Positions 41,179-50,664 of a stretch of 64,000 bases of DNA are shown piece by piece. Each line of letters starts with the position of its first letter. Within the stretch, counting starts at the first letter, position 1. Under the pieces are notes generated by a model, which saw only the letters and a list, made by a program, of their open reading frames with translations, ran no database searches and was not told the origin of the DNA. Source of the stretch: Spirosoma sp. 48-14 (lineage in GTDB: Bacteria; Bacteroidota; Bacteroidia; Cytophagales; Spirosomataceae); the NCBI RefSeq assembly GCF_001898575.1, contig NZ_MKUD01000022.1:1-64000 (forward strand), given 5' to 3'. The translations under genes were made by a program, and so were the position numbers.

Positions 41179-43842
41179 ATGAAAAACGTATTACGTTCTC
41201 TTTTTGTAAGTGCTGTTCTGCTGACGACTGCGGTCGGTGTCAGGGCACAATTCCCGACTATGCCCGGCGGTGGGCAACAACAACGGCCAGCCGTCATTCC
41301 GGGCACATCGAGCGATACCTCTCCGCGGGGAAATGCCAAACTTACGGGGGTAGTGACTGATTCGACCAGTGGAAAACCAGTTGAATTTGCCAGTATTGCC
41401 CTGATTGATTCAAAGACCAAAAAGACCATCGACGGTACGGTGGCCGACGATAAGGGAAAATTCACGCTGAACAAACTGCCGGAGGGTGACTTTCAACTGC
41501 TGATTTCGTTTGTCGGTTATCGTAATAAAACGATCTCCAGCGTCAAACTAAATCGTAAAGGCGATGTCGATCTGGGAGCCGTAAAATTATCAGCCGATGT
41601 GCGAACACTGAAAGAAGTGGAAGTAGTAGGGCAGGCATCGCTGGTGGAAGAAAAAGTAGACCGGCTGGTCTACAATGCCGAAAAAGATATTACAGCGAAA
41701 GGGGGTGATGCAACGGATGTGATGCGGAAAGTTCCTCTGCTATCGGTTGATCTGGACGGCAATGTGAGCTTACGAGGTAGCAGCAACGTGCGGGTGTTGA
41801 TCAACAACAAACCCAGCACGATTGTCGCCAGTAGCGTGGCCGATGCGCTGAAGCAGATTCCGGCCGACATGATCAAGACCGTTGAAGTAATTACCTCACC
41901 ATCGGCTAAATATGATGCTGAAGGGTCGGCAGGTATTATCAACATCATTACCAAGAAGAATACGCTTCAGGGTTTCACGCTCAATTTGGATACGGGCGCT
42001 GGAAACCGGGGAGCTAACCTGGGCCTGAACGGTAATTTACGGACGGGTAAAATGGGGTTCAGTCTGAGTGGTTTTGGCCGGGCCAATTACAATGTGGTCG
42101 GAAGTTTTGCGAACGCTCAGAAAACATTTGGCAGTAATGGCACCACAACAACCGAGCAATCGGCCGATACACGCAACCATGGCTTGTTTGGGCAGTATAC
42201 GCTGGGATGGGATTACGACATTAGCAAAAACAGCGCGATCACGGCCAGCCTGCGCTACGGAGCCCGGAACAACTACGTTAATCAGGATAATTTTATCACC
42301 CGCACCATTTCGCCAACGTCCTATTTTCCCGTTGTATCGGATCGCAATGTGCTGACCAAAGATCTGTCAGGTACGGTCGATGCCAACATTGATTATACAC
42401 GTACGTTCAAGCCGCAGCAGGAACTCAGCTTTTCGACCCAATACAGCCGGAACAACCGCAACAACGATTTTACGGCTGATATTATGAGTTCGCCGGATTT
42501 CTCCACGATCGCATCGCGATTGCAAAACCTGAACAATAGTTATAATCAGGAGAGTACAGTGCAGGGCGATTATCAGACGCCTATCGGAAAGAATCAATTG
42601 ATTGAGTTCGGTGGTAAGGGAATCTTCCGGCAGGTCGAAAGTGCTTATAGCTACAATGTGGCTACGGGCTCGGGCGCTTTTGTTGCCGACCCAACTCGCA
42701 CGGCGAATACGTTGAACTACGATCAGACCATTGGGGCTGGTTATGTGTCGTACACACTGACGACCAAAAACAAGTACACCATCAAGGCTGGTACACGGTA
42801 TGAGCATACAACGATCAATGCCAACTACAGTCAGAGTCAGACGGGTGATCAGAGCGTCAAAGCCGGACAGGATTTAGGCATACCGAGCTATAATAATTTT
42901 GTTCCCAGTGTCAATATCTCGAAAAGTCTGAAAGGAGGGAAGACGATTAAACTAGCCTATAACCGACGGTTGCAGCGGCCGGGTATTCAGTTTCTGAACC
43001 CAAACGTGAATACGTCCAACCCAACCAACATTACCAAGGGAAATCCATACCTCTCGCCCGAATTGACCGACAATTTTGAGCTGAGTGGGAGTGCCTACGT
43101 TAAAAGTGTTTACCTGAACGTGGCACTGTTTGCCCGTCAGACCAACAACTCGATCACCAGCGTTCGGGATACGATCACAACAGGATTGGGGCAGGTAACC
43201 AATCCTACACTCTCGCAGGCGATTCAGACCACGTATCTGAACATCGGACGTGAATCTGCTTACGGAACCAATATTTTTGGCAACGCAACCCTGTTCTCGA
43301 AATGGCAGCTTGGTGGTGGGGTCGATGTGTATTATGCTTATCTGACCAACAACAACTCCCTGCCTGCCTACAACGCGACGAACTCGGGTTGGGTAGTTAC
43401 GGGCCGTTTCTTTACGAACGTAACGCTGAAAAATGGCTGGGGGATGCAGGGTTTTGGATTTATCCGGGGCAAGCAGATTCAGTTGCAGGGCTATCAGGGT
43501 GGGTTTGCCTTCTACAGCCTTGGGGTGAAGAAAGACCTGAAAGATAAGCGGGGGAGCTTTGGCATTGCCGCAGAAAATTTCTTCAACATGCCATTCACGA
43601 TTCGGTCTGAATCTTCCTCGCCCCTGTTTGCCCAGAGCAGCAGCACGAGTCTGTACAACGCGGGCATTCGGGCCAATTTCAGCTATAAGTTTGGTAAGTT
43701 AAGTTTCGATCAGCCGCAGCGTAAGCGAGGCCGCTCAGTCGACAACGACGACCTGAAAGCAGGCGAAGGGGGTGAAGGCGGTCAACAGCAGCAGCAACAA
43801 CCGGCTCAAGGTGGAAACCGGGGCGGTGGACGGCCGAGATAA
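41179..43842 (+). CDS. TonB-dependent receptor-like outer membrane barrel
   Basis: The 887-residue product has a signal peptide (KNVLRSLFVSAVLLTTAVGV), a proline/glutamine-rich linker, a carboxypeptidase-regulatory-like domain (about 50-130, KLTGVVTDSTSGKPVEFASIALID), a plug (ITAKGGDATDVMRKVPLLSVDLDGN, with ITSPSAKYDAEGSAGIINI) and an OMP_b-brl_3 barrel to about 870. The C-terminus is a low-complexity tail rich in Gln, Gly and Arg (AGEGGEGGQQQQQQ and on). No SusD partner is adjacent, so it is a stand-alone receptor; the ligand is unknown. The gene ends 6 bases before a perfect hairpin. Confidence 0.93.
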   Translation: MKNVLRSLFVSAVLLTTAVGVRAQFPTMPGGGQQQRPAVIPGTSSDTSPRGNAKLTGVVTDSTSGKPVEFASIALIDSKTKKTIDGTVADDKGKFTLNKLPEGDFQLLISFVGYRNKTISSVKLNRKGDVDLGAVKLSADVRTLKEVEVVGQASLVEEKVDRLVYNAEKDITAKGGDATDVMRKVPLLSVDLDGNVSLRGSSNVRVLINNKPSTIVASSVADALKQIPADMIKTVEVITSPSAKYDAEGSAGIINIITKKNTLQGFTLNLDTGAGNRGANLGLNGNLRTGKMGFSLSGFGRANYNVVGSFANAQKTFGSNGTTTTEQSADTRNHGLFGQYTLGWDYDISKNSAITASLRYGARNNYVNQDNFITRTISPTSYFPVVSDRNVLTKDLSGTVDANIDYTRTFKPQQELSFSTQYSRNNRNNDFTADIMSSPDFSTIASRLQNLNNSYNQESTVQGDYQTPIGKNQLIEFGGKGIFRQVESAYSYNVATGSGAFVADPTRTANTLNYDQTIGAGYVSYTLTTKNKYTIKAGTRYEHTTINANYSQSQTGDQSVKAGQDLGIPSYNNFVPSVNISKSLKGGKTIKLAYNRRLQRPGIQFLNPNVNTSNPTNITKGNPYLSPELTDNFELSGSAYVKSVYLNVALFARQTNNSITSVRDTITTGLGQVTNPTLSQAIQTTYLNIGRESAYGTNIFGNATLFSKWQLGGGVDVYYAYLTNNNSLPAYNATNSGWVVTGRFFTNVTLKNGWGMQGFGFIRGKQIQLQGYQGGFAFYSLGVKKDLKDKRGSFGIAAENFFNMPFTIRSESSSPLFAQSSSTSLYNAGIRANFSYKFGKLSFDQPQRKRGRSVDNDDLKAGEGGEGGQQQQQQPAQGGNRGGGRPR

Positions 43843-43848
43843 ACTGGT

Positions 43849-43918
43849 AAATTGATACTAGTACGGGGCAGAGGGCTAATTTTTTAATTAGCCCTCTGCC
43901 CCGTACTAGTATCAATTT
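43849..43918. terminator. Perfect 33-bp hairpin between convergent genes
   Basis: Left arm 43849-43881 (AAATTGATACTAGTACGGGG and on) and right arm 43886-43918 are exact reverse complements with a TTTT loop. It separates the receptor stop (43842) from the truncated toxin stop (43923) and can end both transcripts. Confidence 0.8.
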
Positions 43919-43922
43919 GTAA

Positions 43923-44120
43923 TTAATTACCCACTCGTTGATCGATTACATTTCGGTGCCGTTTGCCTGAATAAGGTAGCTGCTCAAGTTGGTGACCTGC
44001 TTTGATCAACCGTTCGGAAAATTGTTCAGCTACATCATCACCCCAGAAATCGAGTAGGTAATTGATAATAGTTCGGATATTTTCCTGGGCATCTTCAGAC
44101 CAAATTAACGAGTACGCCAT
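43923..44120 (-). CDS. ParE-type toxin, C-terminally truncated
   Basis: The 65-residue product has the ParE/RelE start: LIWSEDAQENIRTIINYLLDFWG, then FSERLIKAGHQLEQLPYSGKRH, but stops at DQRVGN where the family usually runs another 30 residues with the final beta-strands. The break is a few bases from the 33-bp hairpin, so a deletion or insertion there probably removed the end. It may be inactive. It overlaps its antitoxin by 16 bases. Confidence 0.8.
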   Translation of the reverse strand: MAYSLIWSEDAQENIRTIINYLLDFWGDDVAEQFSERLIKAGHQLEQLPYSGKRHRNVIDQRVGN

Positions 44121-44350
44121 TGATGCATTTTCGTTGCTAACTCTTCGGTACTGATACCGCTCGGATTTGTCGTAACGTTTGATAGCGACTGTTTCAATTG
44201 GGCCATAATTTCTGGCGAATTGCTGTCAAAGGGAATAGTACGACCTTCCAGAAACGAATTAATTGTTTCGAATAAATCCAGTACCGTTTCTTCGTCTGTG
44301 AGTTGGTCGATACGTCGATGCATAATTGTTTTCAGGTCTGTTGTTGACAT
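44105..44350 (-). CDS. Probable antitoxin of the ParE-type pair
   Basis: ATG 44350 (STTDLKTIMHRRIDQLTDEETVLDLFETINSF) is chosen over the longer 44494 frame, which runs through a hairpin. The 81-residue protein has a helical N-terminal half resembling small antitoxins of ParE-type modules and a C-terminal SGISTEELATKMHQWRTR. The 16-base overlap with the toxin start, antitoxin first, is the usual order. It remains complete although the toxin is cut short. Confidence 0.7.
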   Translation of the reverse strand: MSTTDLKTIMHRRIDQLTDEETVLDLFETINSFLEGRTIPFDSNSPEIMAQLKQSLSNVTTNPSGISTEELATKMHQWRTR

Positions 44351-44390
44351 GGTTCTATCGACTTGTTTAAAAACAAATATACAACAAAAG

Positions 44391-44462
44391 GGTAAAAAGG
44401 AGTGGGGAGGAAAAGGAGAGCAACTAAATCCTTTCTCCTTTTCTTGCCCACCCCTTTTTACC
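44391..44462. terminator. Imperfect 29-bp hairpin after the ROK kinase gene
   Basis: Left arm 44391-44419 and right arm 44434-44462 pair with three mismatches, and both ends are GGTAAAAAGG-like with poly-A/T. It lies 6 bases from the ROK stop at 44469 and before the antitoxin start. Confidence 0.65.
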
Positions 44463-44468
44463 ATCTTT

Positions 44469-45401
44469 CTACAACATGGCTGCGCCAAAAACACCAGCGC
44501 TATCGCCTAGTTTGGGTTTTAGGAAGTGGGTATTCAGATCGCCACTGTTGAATACGTATTTACGGGCGCGTTCTACACCTTGCGTATACAGTAAATCGAC
44601 GTTCCCTACGCCACCACCGATGACAATGACATCGGGGTCGATGATGTTGACAATGACCGATATGGCCCGGCCAAAGTATTCCAGCAATCGGTTAATAGTT
44701 TGGCTGGCGACCAGATCATTGCCTTGCTGGTATCGCTCCATGATTTCCTGCATGGTGCGCTGCTCACCACTGATTTGTTGATAATAATGCTGGAGAGCAG
44801 GGCCAGAAATTACCTGTTCAACACAGCCACGCTTGCCACAATAACAAGGATAGCCTTTTTCTTCCAGCGTGTTGTGTCCCCATTCACCCCCCAGTCCCTG
44901 AAAACCGTTGAGCACAAACGGTCGGCCATAGGGCTTATTATGTTTGCTCCGAACCACTATGCCTCCGCCAACTCCTGTGCCCATGATCACACCAAACACA
45001 CTCTGATAATCGGGAACTACCTCAGGGACAATGCCCATCGTAGCTTCGGCCAAAGCCAGACAGTTGGCATCATTGGCAATTTCGATCGGTAGGCCAAGCA
45101 GGCGGTTCAAGTCCTGCTTCATGGGTTTGCCATTCAGGGATGTGGTATTACAGTTTTTCATGGCCTGCCGCGCCGGGTCGAAGGTTCCGGGTGTAGAGAA
45201 GCCAATGCGTTCAGGTTTTAATCCGGTTTCGGCTTTGAGCATGTCGATCAGACGGCCAACCTGACTCAGAATATGCTCGTAACCATGCTGTGCTTCGGTG
45301 TCAATGCGCTTTCGAATAAGGACTGCATCAGGCGAAGGTCCTGAAAGGACTACGCCTTCAATTTTAGTTCCGCCAAGGTCAATGCCCCAGTATGATTTCA
45401 T
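44469..45401 (-). CDS. ROK-family sugar kinase
   Basis: The 310-residue protein has the ATP phosphate loop GIDLGGTKIEG at the start, GTGVGGGIVV in the middle, the ROK zinc motif CYCGKRGCVEQ (CxCGxxGCxE), and the His of the HNTLEEKGYPC segment. This fits a glucokinase, N-acetylglucosamine or N-acetylmannosamine kinase; the sugar cannot be told. There is no helix-turn-helix, so it is an enzyme and not a NagC-type repressor. Cytoplasmic. No sugar transport genes are adjacent. Confidence 0.92.
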   Translation of the reverse strand: MKSYWGIDLGGTKIEGVVLSGPSPDAVLIRKRIDTEAQHGYEHILSQVGRLIDMLKAETGLKPERIGFSTPGTFDPARQAMKNCNTTSLNGKPMKQDLNRLLGLPIEIANDANCLALAEATMGIVPEVVPDYQSVFGVIMGTGVGGGIVVRSKHNKPYGRPFVLNGFQGLGGEWGHNTLEEKGYPCYCGKRGCVEQVISGPALQHYYQQISGEQRTMQEIMERYQQGNDLVASQTINRLLEYFGRAISVIVNIIDPDVIVIGGGVGNVDLLYTQGVERARKYVFNSGDLNTHFLKPKLGDSAGVFGAAML

Positions 45402-45626
45402 AGAAGGGTTTCGGTTAAGGTAGTTGAGAAGCCACTAAGTACGAAGTAAAGTCGCTTTGCCGCAATTAAATAATAATTATAATCTTCTTCTCACACTCAG
45501 GAAGTTGGTGGCTAATATGTTATCCAGCGGCCAGACAGACTTTGTTTTTAGCGGGTATTGAACCTATTTTAACCCGACTTCAAAAAGAAGTTCGTCTTTG
45601 ACTATAACATTGTTCATTGTTATCAC

Positions 45627-46391
45627 ATGGCCTGGTACCATAACTTTTTTCACGGCCTACCTCAGGAAGCCTGGAAGGCGGCACAAACCGAAGAGCAAAC
45701 CCAGTTTGATCTTGAACTATTGGTCGATACCCTGGAGTTTGGTCCTGGCGATCAACTACTGGATGTATTTTGTGGTTATGGCCGTCATGCGTTGCCGCTT
45801 GCCCGAATGGGCGCTTATATTACAGGTATCGATATTTCATCAGAGTATGTAACCGAAATTCAAGCGGTGGCTAAGGCAGAGAAACTACCCATCACTGCCA
45901 TCGCTGCTGATTTTTTGACGATACCAGCGAGCAAGTTGGGTAATGGAAATACATTTGATGCTGCCTATTGTCTGGGTAATAGTTTTAGCTTCTTTCCCCA
46001 GGCTGATATGCTGACCTTTCTAAGCCAGATTGCAGGCCTATTGAAGCCAGGCGGCCGATTCTTGGCTCATTCTGAGATGGTTGCAGAATCCGTATTGCCC
46101 GACTACCAGGCTCGGAACTGGTTACCCATTGAGACGGTGGATGGCGACCCCATCCTGTTTATGATTGAGAATGACTATGTGCCATTGGAGGGCCGGATTG
46201 ATTCGCATTTGACGTATGTGAAAGGAGGTGTTGTACAAACCCGGCTGGCGCAGCATTACGTCTATACGTTAGCCCAACTGCGACATTTGTTTACGGAAGC
46301 AGGGTTTCAAATTATAGATTGTTACGGAACGGTTACAGGTGATCCCTTCGCACTTGGGGATGAAGCAGTGTGGATACTGGCGGAAAAGTAA
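45627..46391 (+). CDS. Class I SAM-dependent methyltransferase
   Basis: The 254-residue protein has the SAM-binding motif I LLDVFCGYGRHALPLARMG, the acidic end ITGIDISSEYV of motif II, AADFLTIP and DAAYCLGNSFSFF. The C-terminal part ends in the usual FTEAGFQIIDCYG substrate-domain strand. The group is related to UbiE/SmtA-like small-molecule methyltransferases. No partner gene is adjacent. It starts 225 bases after the divergent ROK gene start. Confidence 0.88.
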   Translation: MAWYHNFFHGLPQEAWKAAQTEEQTQFDLELLVDTLEFGPGDQLLDVFCGYGRHALPLARMGAYITGIDISSEYVTEIQAVAKAEKLPITAIAADFLTIPASKLGNGNTFDAAYCLGNSFSFFPQADMLTFLSQIAGLLKPGGRFLAHSEMVAESVLPDYQARNWLPIETVDGDPILFMIENDYVPLEGRIDSHLTYVKGGVVQTRLAQHYVYTLAQLRHLFTEAGFQIIDCYGTVTGDPFALGDEAVWILAEK

Positions 46392-46551
46392 ATAGCTGTG
46401 ATTCGAAGGTTGAATTTTATTTCATATAAGTTACTATGAATTGTGGTTAGTAAACTCGGTAAAGGACCATCGGAAGTAGGAAAATTGCTGTATTTTTTAA
46501 GAAATTATACATTAATGTTAGAAAGTTTCGACATTAATCTGTAGTTTTCAG

Positions 46552-46572
46552 TCAATTAACACCGTTAACTGA
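46552..46572. promoter_or_regulatory. Candidate operator of the TetR regulator
   Basis: TCAATTAAC-ACC-GTTAACTGA has 9-bp arms with one mismatch and lies 24 bases before ATG 46597. Position fits self-repression, with the NmrA gene downstream. Confidence 0.45.
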
Positions 46573-46596
46573 GATTACTTTTACTAACCTGCTTTT

Positions 46597-47190
46597 ATGG
46601 AAATAATTGAGCGTAAGCCGCGTAACCGTGAGCAGACCCGCTCCGGCATTTTGAAAACGGCCAAAGCTATCGCCCGAAGGGAAGGGTGGCAGGCTGTTTC
46701 GATTCGTAAGATCGCCGATGCCATTGAGTACAGTGCCCCCATTGTCTATGAGTACTTCGACAGCAAAGATGTGCTGTTGGATGAAATCCGAAACGAAGGT
46801 TTCCGACACTTATATCAGGAGTATGACCGCATCCTGACCGTCTACCGGGACCCCGAAAAACGCCTGTTCGAAATATCACTTGTGCAGTGGGAGTTCGCCC
46901 GTCAGCAGCCTGAAATCTATCAGGTCATGTACAATCTGGATGGGGCATTGTGTTCGCTACCCGTTCATCAGTCCGAAGCCATGCAAGCCGTTAGTCGCAT
47001 CGTGTGTAAAACGATCTTTTCGTTTATTCCGAAAGCAGAAGAAAGTATCAGACGGCTTTATTTTCAGTGGTGGTCGGTTTCGCACGGGATGATTACACTG
47101 GCGATGCTCCTGAAAAATGAACAGCCTATTGAGCAATCGGAACAGGTCTATCGCGAAACGATGCGCCGGTTTGTACGTGATTTACGGTAA
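46597..47190 (+). CDS. TetR/AcrR-family transcriptional regulator
   Basis: The 197-residue protein has the N-terminal helix-turn-helix: SGILKTAKAIARREGWQAVSIRKIADAIEYSAPIVYEYFDSKDVLL, exact TetR form. The C-terminal ligand domain is helical (LVQWEFARQQPEIYQVMYNL, FFSFIPKAEESIRRLYFQWWSV-like). It precedes the NmrA-type gene by 91 bases on the same strand and probably controls it. A palindrome lies just upstream of its start. Confidence 0.92.
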   Translation: MEIIERKPRNREQTRSGILKTAKAIARREGWQAVSIRKIADAIEYSAPIVYEYFDSKDVLLDEIRNEGFRHLYQEYDRILTVYRDPEKRLFEISLVQWEFARQQPEIYQVMYNLDGALCSLPVHQSEAMQAVSRIVCKTIFSFIPKAEESIRRLYFQWWSVSHGMITLAMLLKNEQPIEQSEQVYRETMRRFVRDLR

Positions 47191-47281
47191 GTAAACGGTG
47201 GCGCTGTTGTGCGGGGGCACTGAACGGCGGCTGACCAATTTCCTGGATTCGTATAGCGAGTTTCTACCCGCCTGAGCGTAT

Positions 47282-48145
47282 ATGCACATTGCCATAGTAG
47301 GGGCTACAGGTATGTTAGGTCAGCCTGTCACCCGTGAACTGATTCGGGCCGGTTTTGCCGTTCGCCTGATTGCCCGTGATGTTGCCAAAACCAGGGCACT
47401 GTTCCCGAACATTGACGTCGTTTCTGCCGATTTGCGTAATGTTGATGCGCTCCGGGATGCGTTGGTGGGTATGGATGCTGTTTATTTGAACCTATCTATC
47501 AGGCAGGACGAAAAACAATCCGACTTTCATACCGAAGCTGAAGGACTGCAAAACCTAATTCTGGCAGCTCAATCAACAGGTGTTAAACGAATTGGGTATC
47601 TCTCATCAATTATCATTCGCTATCAGGGCATGAATGGTTTTCGATGGTGGGTGTTTGATGTGAAGCAGGCCGCTGTAGAACGAATTAAAGAATCTGGTCT
47701 TCCCTACAGCATTTTCTATCCATCCTGTTTCATGGATTCTATGAACGGAACGCAGCGAGCGGGGCGTTTTATCTTGCTGGTAGGCCGTTCCGGTGTTAAG
47801 CCCATGTATATAGCCGCGAGTGATTATGGCAGGCAGGTGGCCAGAGCGTTTCAACTGGTAAAGGATGGCCAAAATCAGGAATATATTATTCAGGGGCCTG
47901 AAGCGGTAACTCAGCATGAAGCAGCCGAACGCTTTGTAAAAGCGTACGCAAAAGAAAAGTTACGTACAGTCACAACACCGTCGTTTTTGATGAAACTGGG
48001 AGGCTTCTTTACGGCCCAGGCAGATTACGGCTGGCACATTACCGAAGCCCTGAATAACTACCCTGAAGGGTTTGAGTCGCAAAAAACCTGGGATGAACTA
48101 GGTAAACCGACAACAACAATCGAGCAATTTGCCGGTAGTATATAA
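47282..48145 (+). CDS. NmrA-type NAD(P)-binding protein (atypical SDR)
   Basis: The 287-residue protein starts IAIVGATGMLGQPVTRELIRAGFAVRLIARD (GxxGxxG, with Arg residues that favour NADP). AVYLNLSIRQDE and LAAQSTGVKRIGYLSSIII follow; the usual YxxxK is absent, which is typical of the atypical NmrA group. It may be a redox sensor or quinone/small-substrate reductase. It lies 91 bases after the TetR gene. The stop is followed by a hairpin. Confidence 0.88.
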   Translation: MHIAIVGATGMLGQPVTRELIRAGFAVRLIARDVAKTRALFPNIDVVSADLRNVDALRDALVGMDAVYLNLSIRQDEKQSDFHTEAEGLQNLILAAQSTGVKRIGYLSSIIIRYQGMNGFRWWVFDVKQAAVERIKESGLPYSIFYPSCFMDSMNGTQRAGRFILLVGRSGVKPMYIAASDYGRQVARAFQLVKDGQNQEYIIQGPEAVTQHEAAERFVKAYAKEKLRTVTTPSFLMKLGGFFTAQADYGWHITEALNNYPEGFESQKTWDELGKPTTTIEQFAGSI

Positions 48146-48150
48146 TTGAA

Positions 48151-48221
48151 TTTCGTGCCTACAGGGTCGAACATCAAATTCGTACTTGCGAATTCTGACG
48201 TTCGGCCCTGTAGGCACGAAA
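48151..48221. terminator. Long hairpin between convergent genes
   Basis: TTTCGTGCCTACAGGG (from 48151) pairs with CCCTGTAGGCACGAAA (to 48221), and pairing continues inward to a six-base loop with two or three mismatches. It sits between the NmrA stop (48145) and the receptor stop (48226). Confidence 0.75.
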
Positions 48222-48225
48222 CTAC

Positions 48226-50664
48226 TTACGAAGCGCTTCCTGCCCGTCGTTTTTCATCTTCAGCACCACCCGTCCGTCGGCGCGATGGGGTTACCGTATC
48301 ACTGCCGAAGCGGTACGAAAACGAAATGGTTGCCACGCGCGTGTCCTGACGTTGGTTGAGTTGTTCAATGTAGTTGTTATAGGTCGACGTTGCGCGTAAT
48401 GGGCTGGTGTAGAAAATGTCGGTCATATTCAGTTTCAGCACGCCTTTCTTCGCCCACATTGATTTTTGCAGACCTACATTAAGCTGCCCCTGTGGACGAA
48501 TGTCGAAGAATCCATACAGCTGATGGGATTGATAAAAGCCACCCAGATCGGCCGTCCAACCTTTTCCGAGCGTCAGTATATTGGCCACATTGATACTATA
48601 GGCAGGTAAACCCGTATTGAGCGAAGTGCCTGCCAGATCACCTATGAATCGGTTATAGTACGCCACGATATTGTTATCCATCGTCCACCAGCTTGTGGGT
48701 TGAACAGGAATCGTCAACGTGAGGCCATAGTAATCCGAGCGGGTCAAATTCTGGAAAGTCGACACCACCTGGCGATTCCCCTCAGGGGCTGGTTGAACCA
48801 CGCTGATAATGGGCTGGTCGGTACGGCTGTAACTGAACGATGTAATAAATTTCTGCTTAAATGTATGTGTCAGTTCGATGTTGTAGCTTGACTGAGGGTA
48901 CAGCGACGGATTACCGGAAAAATACGTTGTGGCATCAATGTAGGCCCGGAATGGATTGAGTTGATTGTAAGTCGGGCGGTCGATTCGGCGGCTGAGTGAT
49001 AGGCCCAGGTCGTGACTTTTCGATAGGGTTTGTTTGATGAACACGCTGGGGAATAGCTGAAAGTAATGCCGCTCAAAGCCATCATTGCCAACAAGTTGTA
49101 GGCCCGTTGCATTGGTTTGCTCACCTCGTAGGCCCGCCTGGATTGACATCTTTTTGATGGTGCGGCTAACATTAATGTAAGCTGCATTGATGTTTTCATC
49201 GTAACGGAACTGATTGCTCTTACCTGTGTCGATCACGGTTTTTCCCTCGCTCGTGTTGGTGAACAGCACGTTATTGTCGGAGCGAACCCAACTCATTTTC
49301 ACGCCCGCTTCCAGACGAGTCTTGTTCTTCAGGGTATGAACGTAGTCAACTTTTGCCGAACTAATATCCAGGTCACCATTCAGATTGCCATCCAGGATCG
49401 TGGCTGGTCGTACAGGAACCGAAAAAGTTGTGGCCAGATTTTGTAGGCGGTGCGTTTCGTAGTGGGCGTAATCCGCGTCGGCCGTTAGCTCACGACGACC
49501 TGTTGAGTCGAAACTATGTTTCAGGTTCATGTTGACCGCTGTATTGGGTGTGGACAGGTTCCGGCGATTGGCTGACTGATAGCTGGATTGTAAGGCACCC
49601 CGTTCATCATAGGTTTGGGTAACGTTCGGAATATGGGCTTCCGCGTTCATAACTAAACCATTAACAACAACACCCATCAGCGTTCGTTTCGATAGCGTAT
49701 AATCCAGGCCAGCCCGGTAGGTGTCGGATATGTACCGGGTTTTGCCAACGTTATCCTGATCACTGCTTCCGGCAAACAGACTGTTTTGATAAAAATCGCG
49801 GTGGACCGTCAGGCGGGTATACACATTGCGGTCATTATGGTTGAAACTACCGAACAGATTTACTTTTTTGTGTCGATGGTTCAATGAGATTCCGCTTGTC
49901 AACTTGCCATACTGCCCGTAGCCATAACTGGCATTCACGCTGCCGTTGGTCCCCTGCCGACTATCTTTTTTGAGCTTAATGGAAATAATGCCTGCGCTAC
50001 CAGCCGCGTCGTATTTGGCAGGAGGATTGGTGATAAGCTCAATTTTGTCGACCGAATTTGCTGGAAGCCCCCGCAGCATTTCGGCAAGTTCGGTACCGGT
50101 CATCGGTACACGTTTACCGTCGATCAGCACCAGTACACCCTGCTTGCCTCGTAAAGCCAGATTGTCGTTCTGATCGACTGTGACACCGGGTGAACGGCTG
50201 AGCACTTCGAGCGAAGTGGCTCCCGCACTCAGTGGGCTCCCATCGACGTTAACGACGATCCGGTCGGTTTCCCGTTCAAAAAGAGGCTTACGGGCCTGAA
50301 CCGTTACCTCTTTGAGCTGAGTTTTACTGCTAGGCTTCAGTAGGATAGGAGCAAGCAATTTGTCGTCGGAGGCAATAGTAAAGGGAGCCGTTTGTTCCCG
50401 TTCGAAACCGACCTGCGAAGCAGATACGAAATAATTGCCAGCCGGTAAGTGGTCGAAATGAAAGGTGCCCGATGCATCACTGAACTCGGTTTTGACAACA
50501 GTCGAATCAGAAGCCCGGTGTAAGGCTACTGTAGCGAATTCGACCGTTGAGCCTGATGGATCACGAACGATACCGCTGATCACAGGGTCTTTTTTTGCAA
50601 AGACGAAGCTGCTACCTGCGAATAGGATGAGAAGAAGTAAATAAACGCGTAAACGAAACGCCAT
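48226..50664 (-). CDS. TonB-dependent receptor-like outer membrane barrel
   Basis: The 812-residue product has a signal peptide (AFRLRVYLLLLILFAGSSFVFA), a carboxypeptidase-regulatory-like domain (about 27-110, VISGIVRDPSGSTVEFATVALHRASD), a plug (SLEVLSRSPGVTVDQNDNLALRG, with ITNPPAKYDAAGSAGIISIKL) and a beta-barrel (OMP_b-brl_3) to about 795. It is a paralogue of the receptor at 41179. No TonB box is seen, as is common in this group, and no SusD partner. The ligand is unknown. The C-terminal 30 residues are basic and low-complexity. Confidence 0.92.
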   Translation of the reverse strand: MAFRLRVYLLLLILFAGSSFVFAKKDPVISGIVRDPSGSTVEFATVALHRASDSTVVKTEFSDASGTFHFDHLPAGNYFVSASQVGFEREQTAPFTIASDDKLLAPILLKPSSKTQLKEVTVQARKPLFERETDRIVVNVDGSPLSAGATSLEVLSRSPGVTVDQNDNLALRGKQGVLVLIDGKRVPMTGTELAEMLRGLPANSVDKIELITNPPAKYDAAGSAGIISIKLKKDSRQGTNGSVNASYGYGQYGKLTSGISLNHRHKKVNLFGSFNHNDRNVYTRLTVHRDFYQNSLFAGSSDQDNVGKTRYISDTYRAGLDYTLSKRTLMGVVVNGLVMNAEAHIPNVTQTYDERGALQSSYQSANRRNLSTPNTAVNMNLKHSFDSTGRRELTADADYAHYETHRLQNLATTFSVPVRPATILDGNLNGDLDISSAKVDYVHTLKNKTRLEAGVKMSWVRSDNNVLFTNTSEGKTVIDTGKSNQFRYDENINAAYINVSRTIKKMSIQAGLRGEQTNATGLQLVGNDGFERHYFQLFPSVFIKQTLSKSHDLGLSLSRRIDRPTYNQLNPFRAYIDATTYFSGNPSLYPQSSYNIELTHTFKQKFITSFSYSRTDQPIISVVQPAPEGNRQVVSTFQNLTRSDYYGLTLTIPVQPTSWWTMDNNIVAYYNRFIGDLAGTSLNTGLPAYSINVANILTLGKGWTADLGGFYQSHQLYGFFDIRPQGQLNVGLQKSMWAKKGVLKLNMTDIFYTSPLRATSTYNNYIEQLNQRQDTRVATISFSYRFGSDTVTPSRRRTGGAEDEKRRAGSAS

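Noticed and set aside
41179..43842. SusC/RagA-type nutrient receptor
   Set aside because: No SusD gene follows, and the plug and barrel motifs are of the OMP_b-brl_3 class rather than the SusC class.
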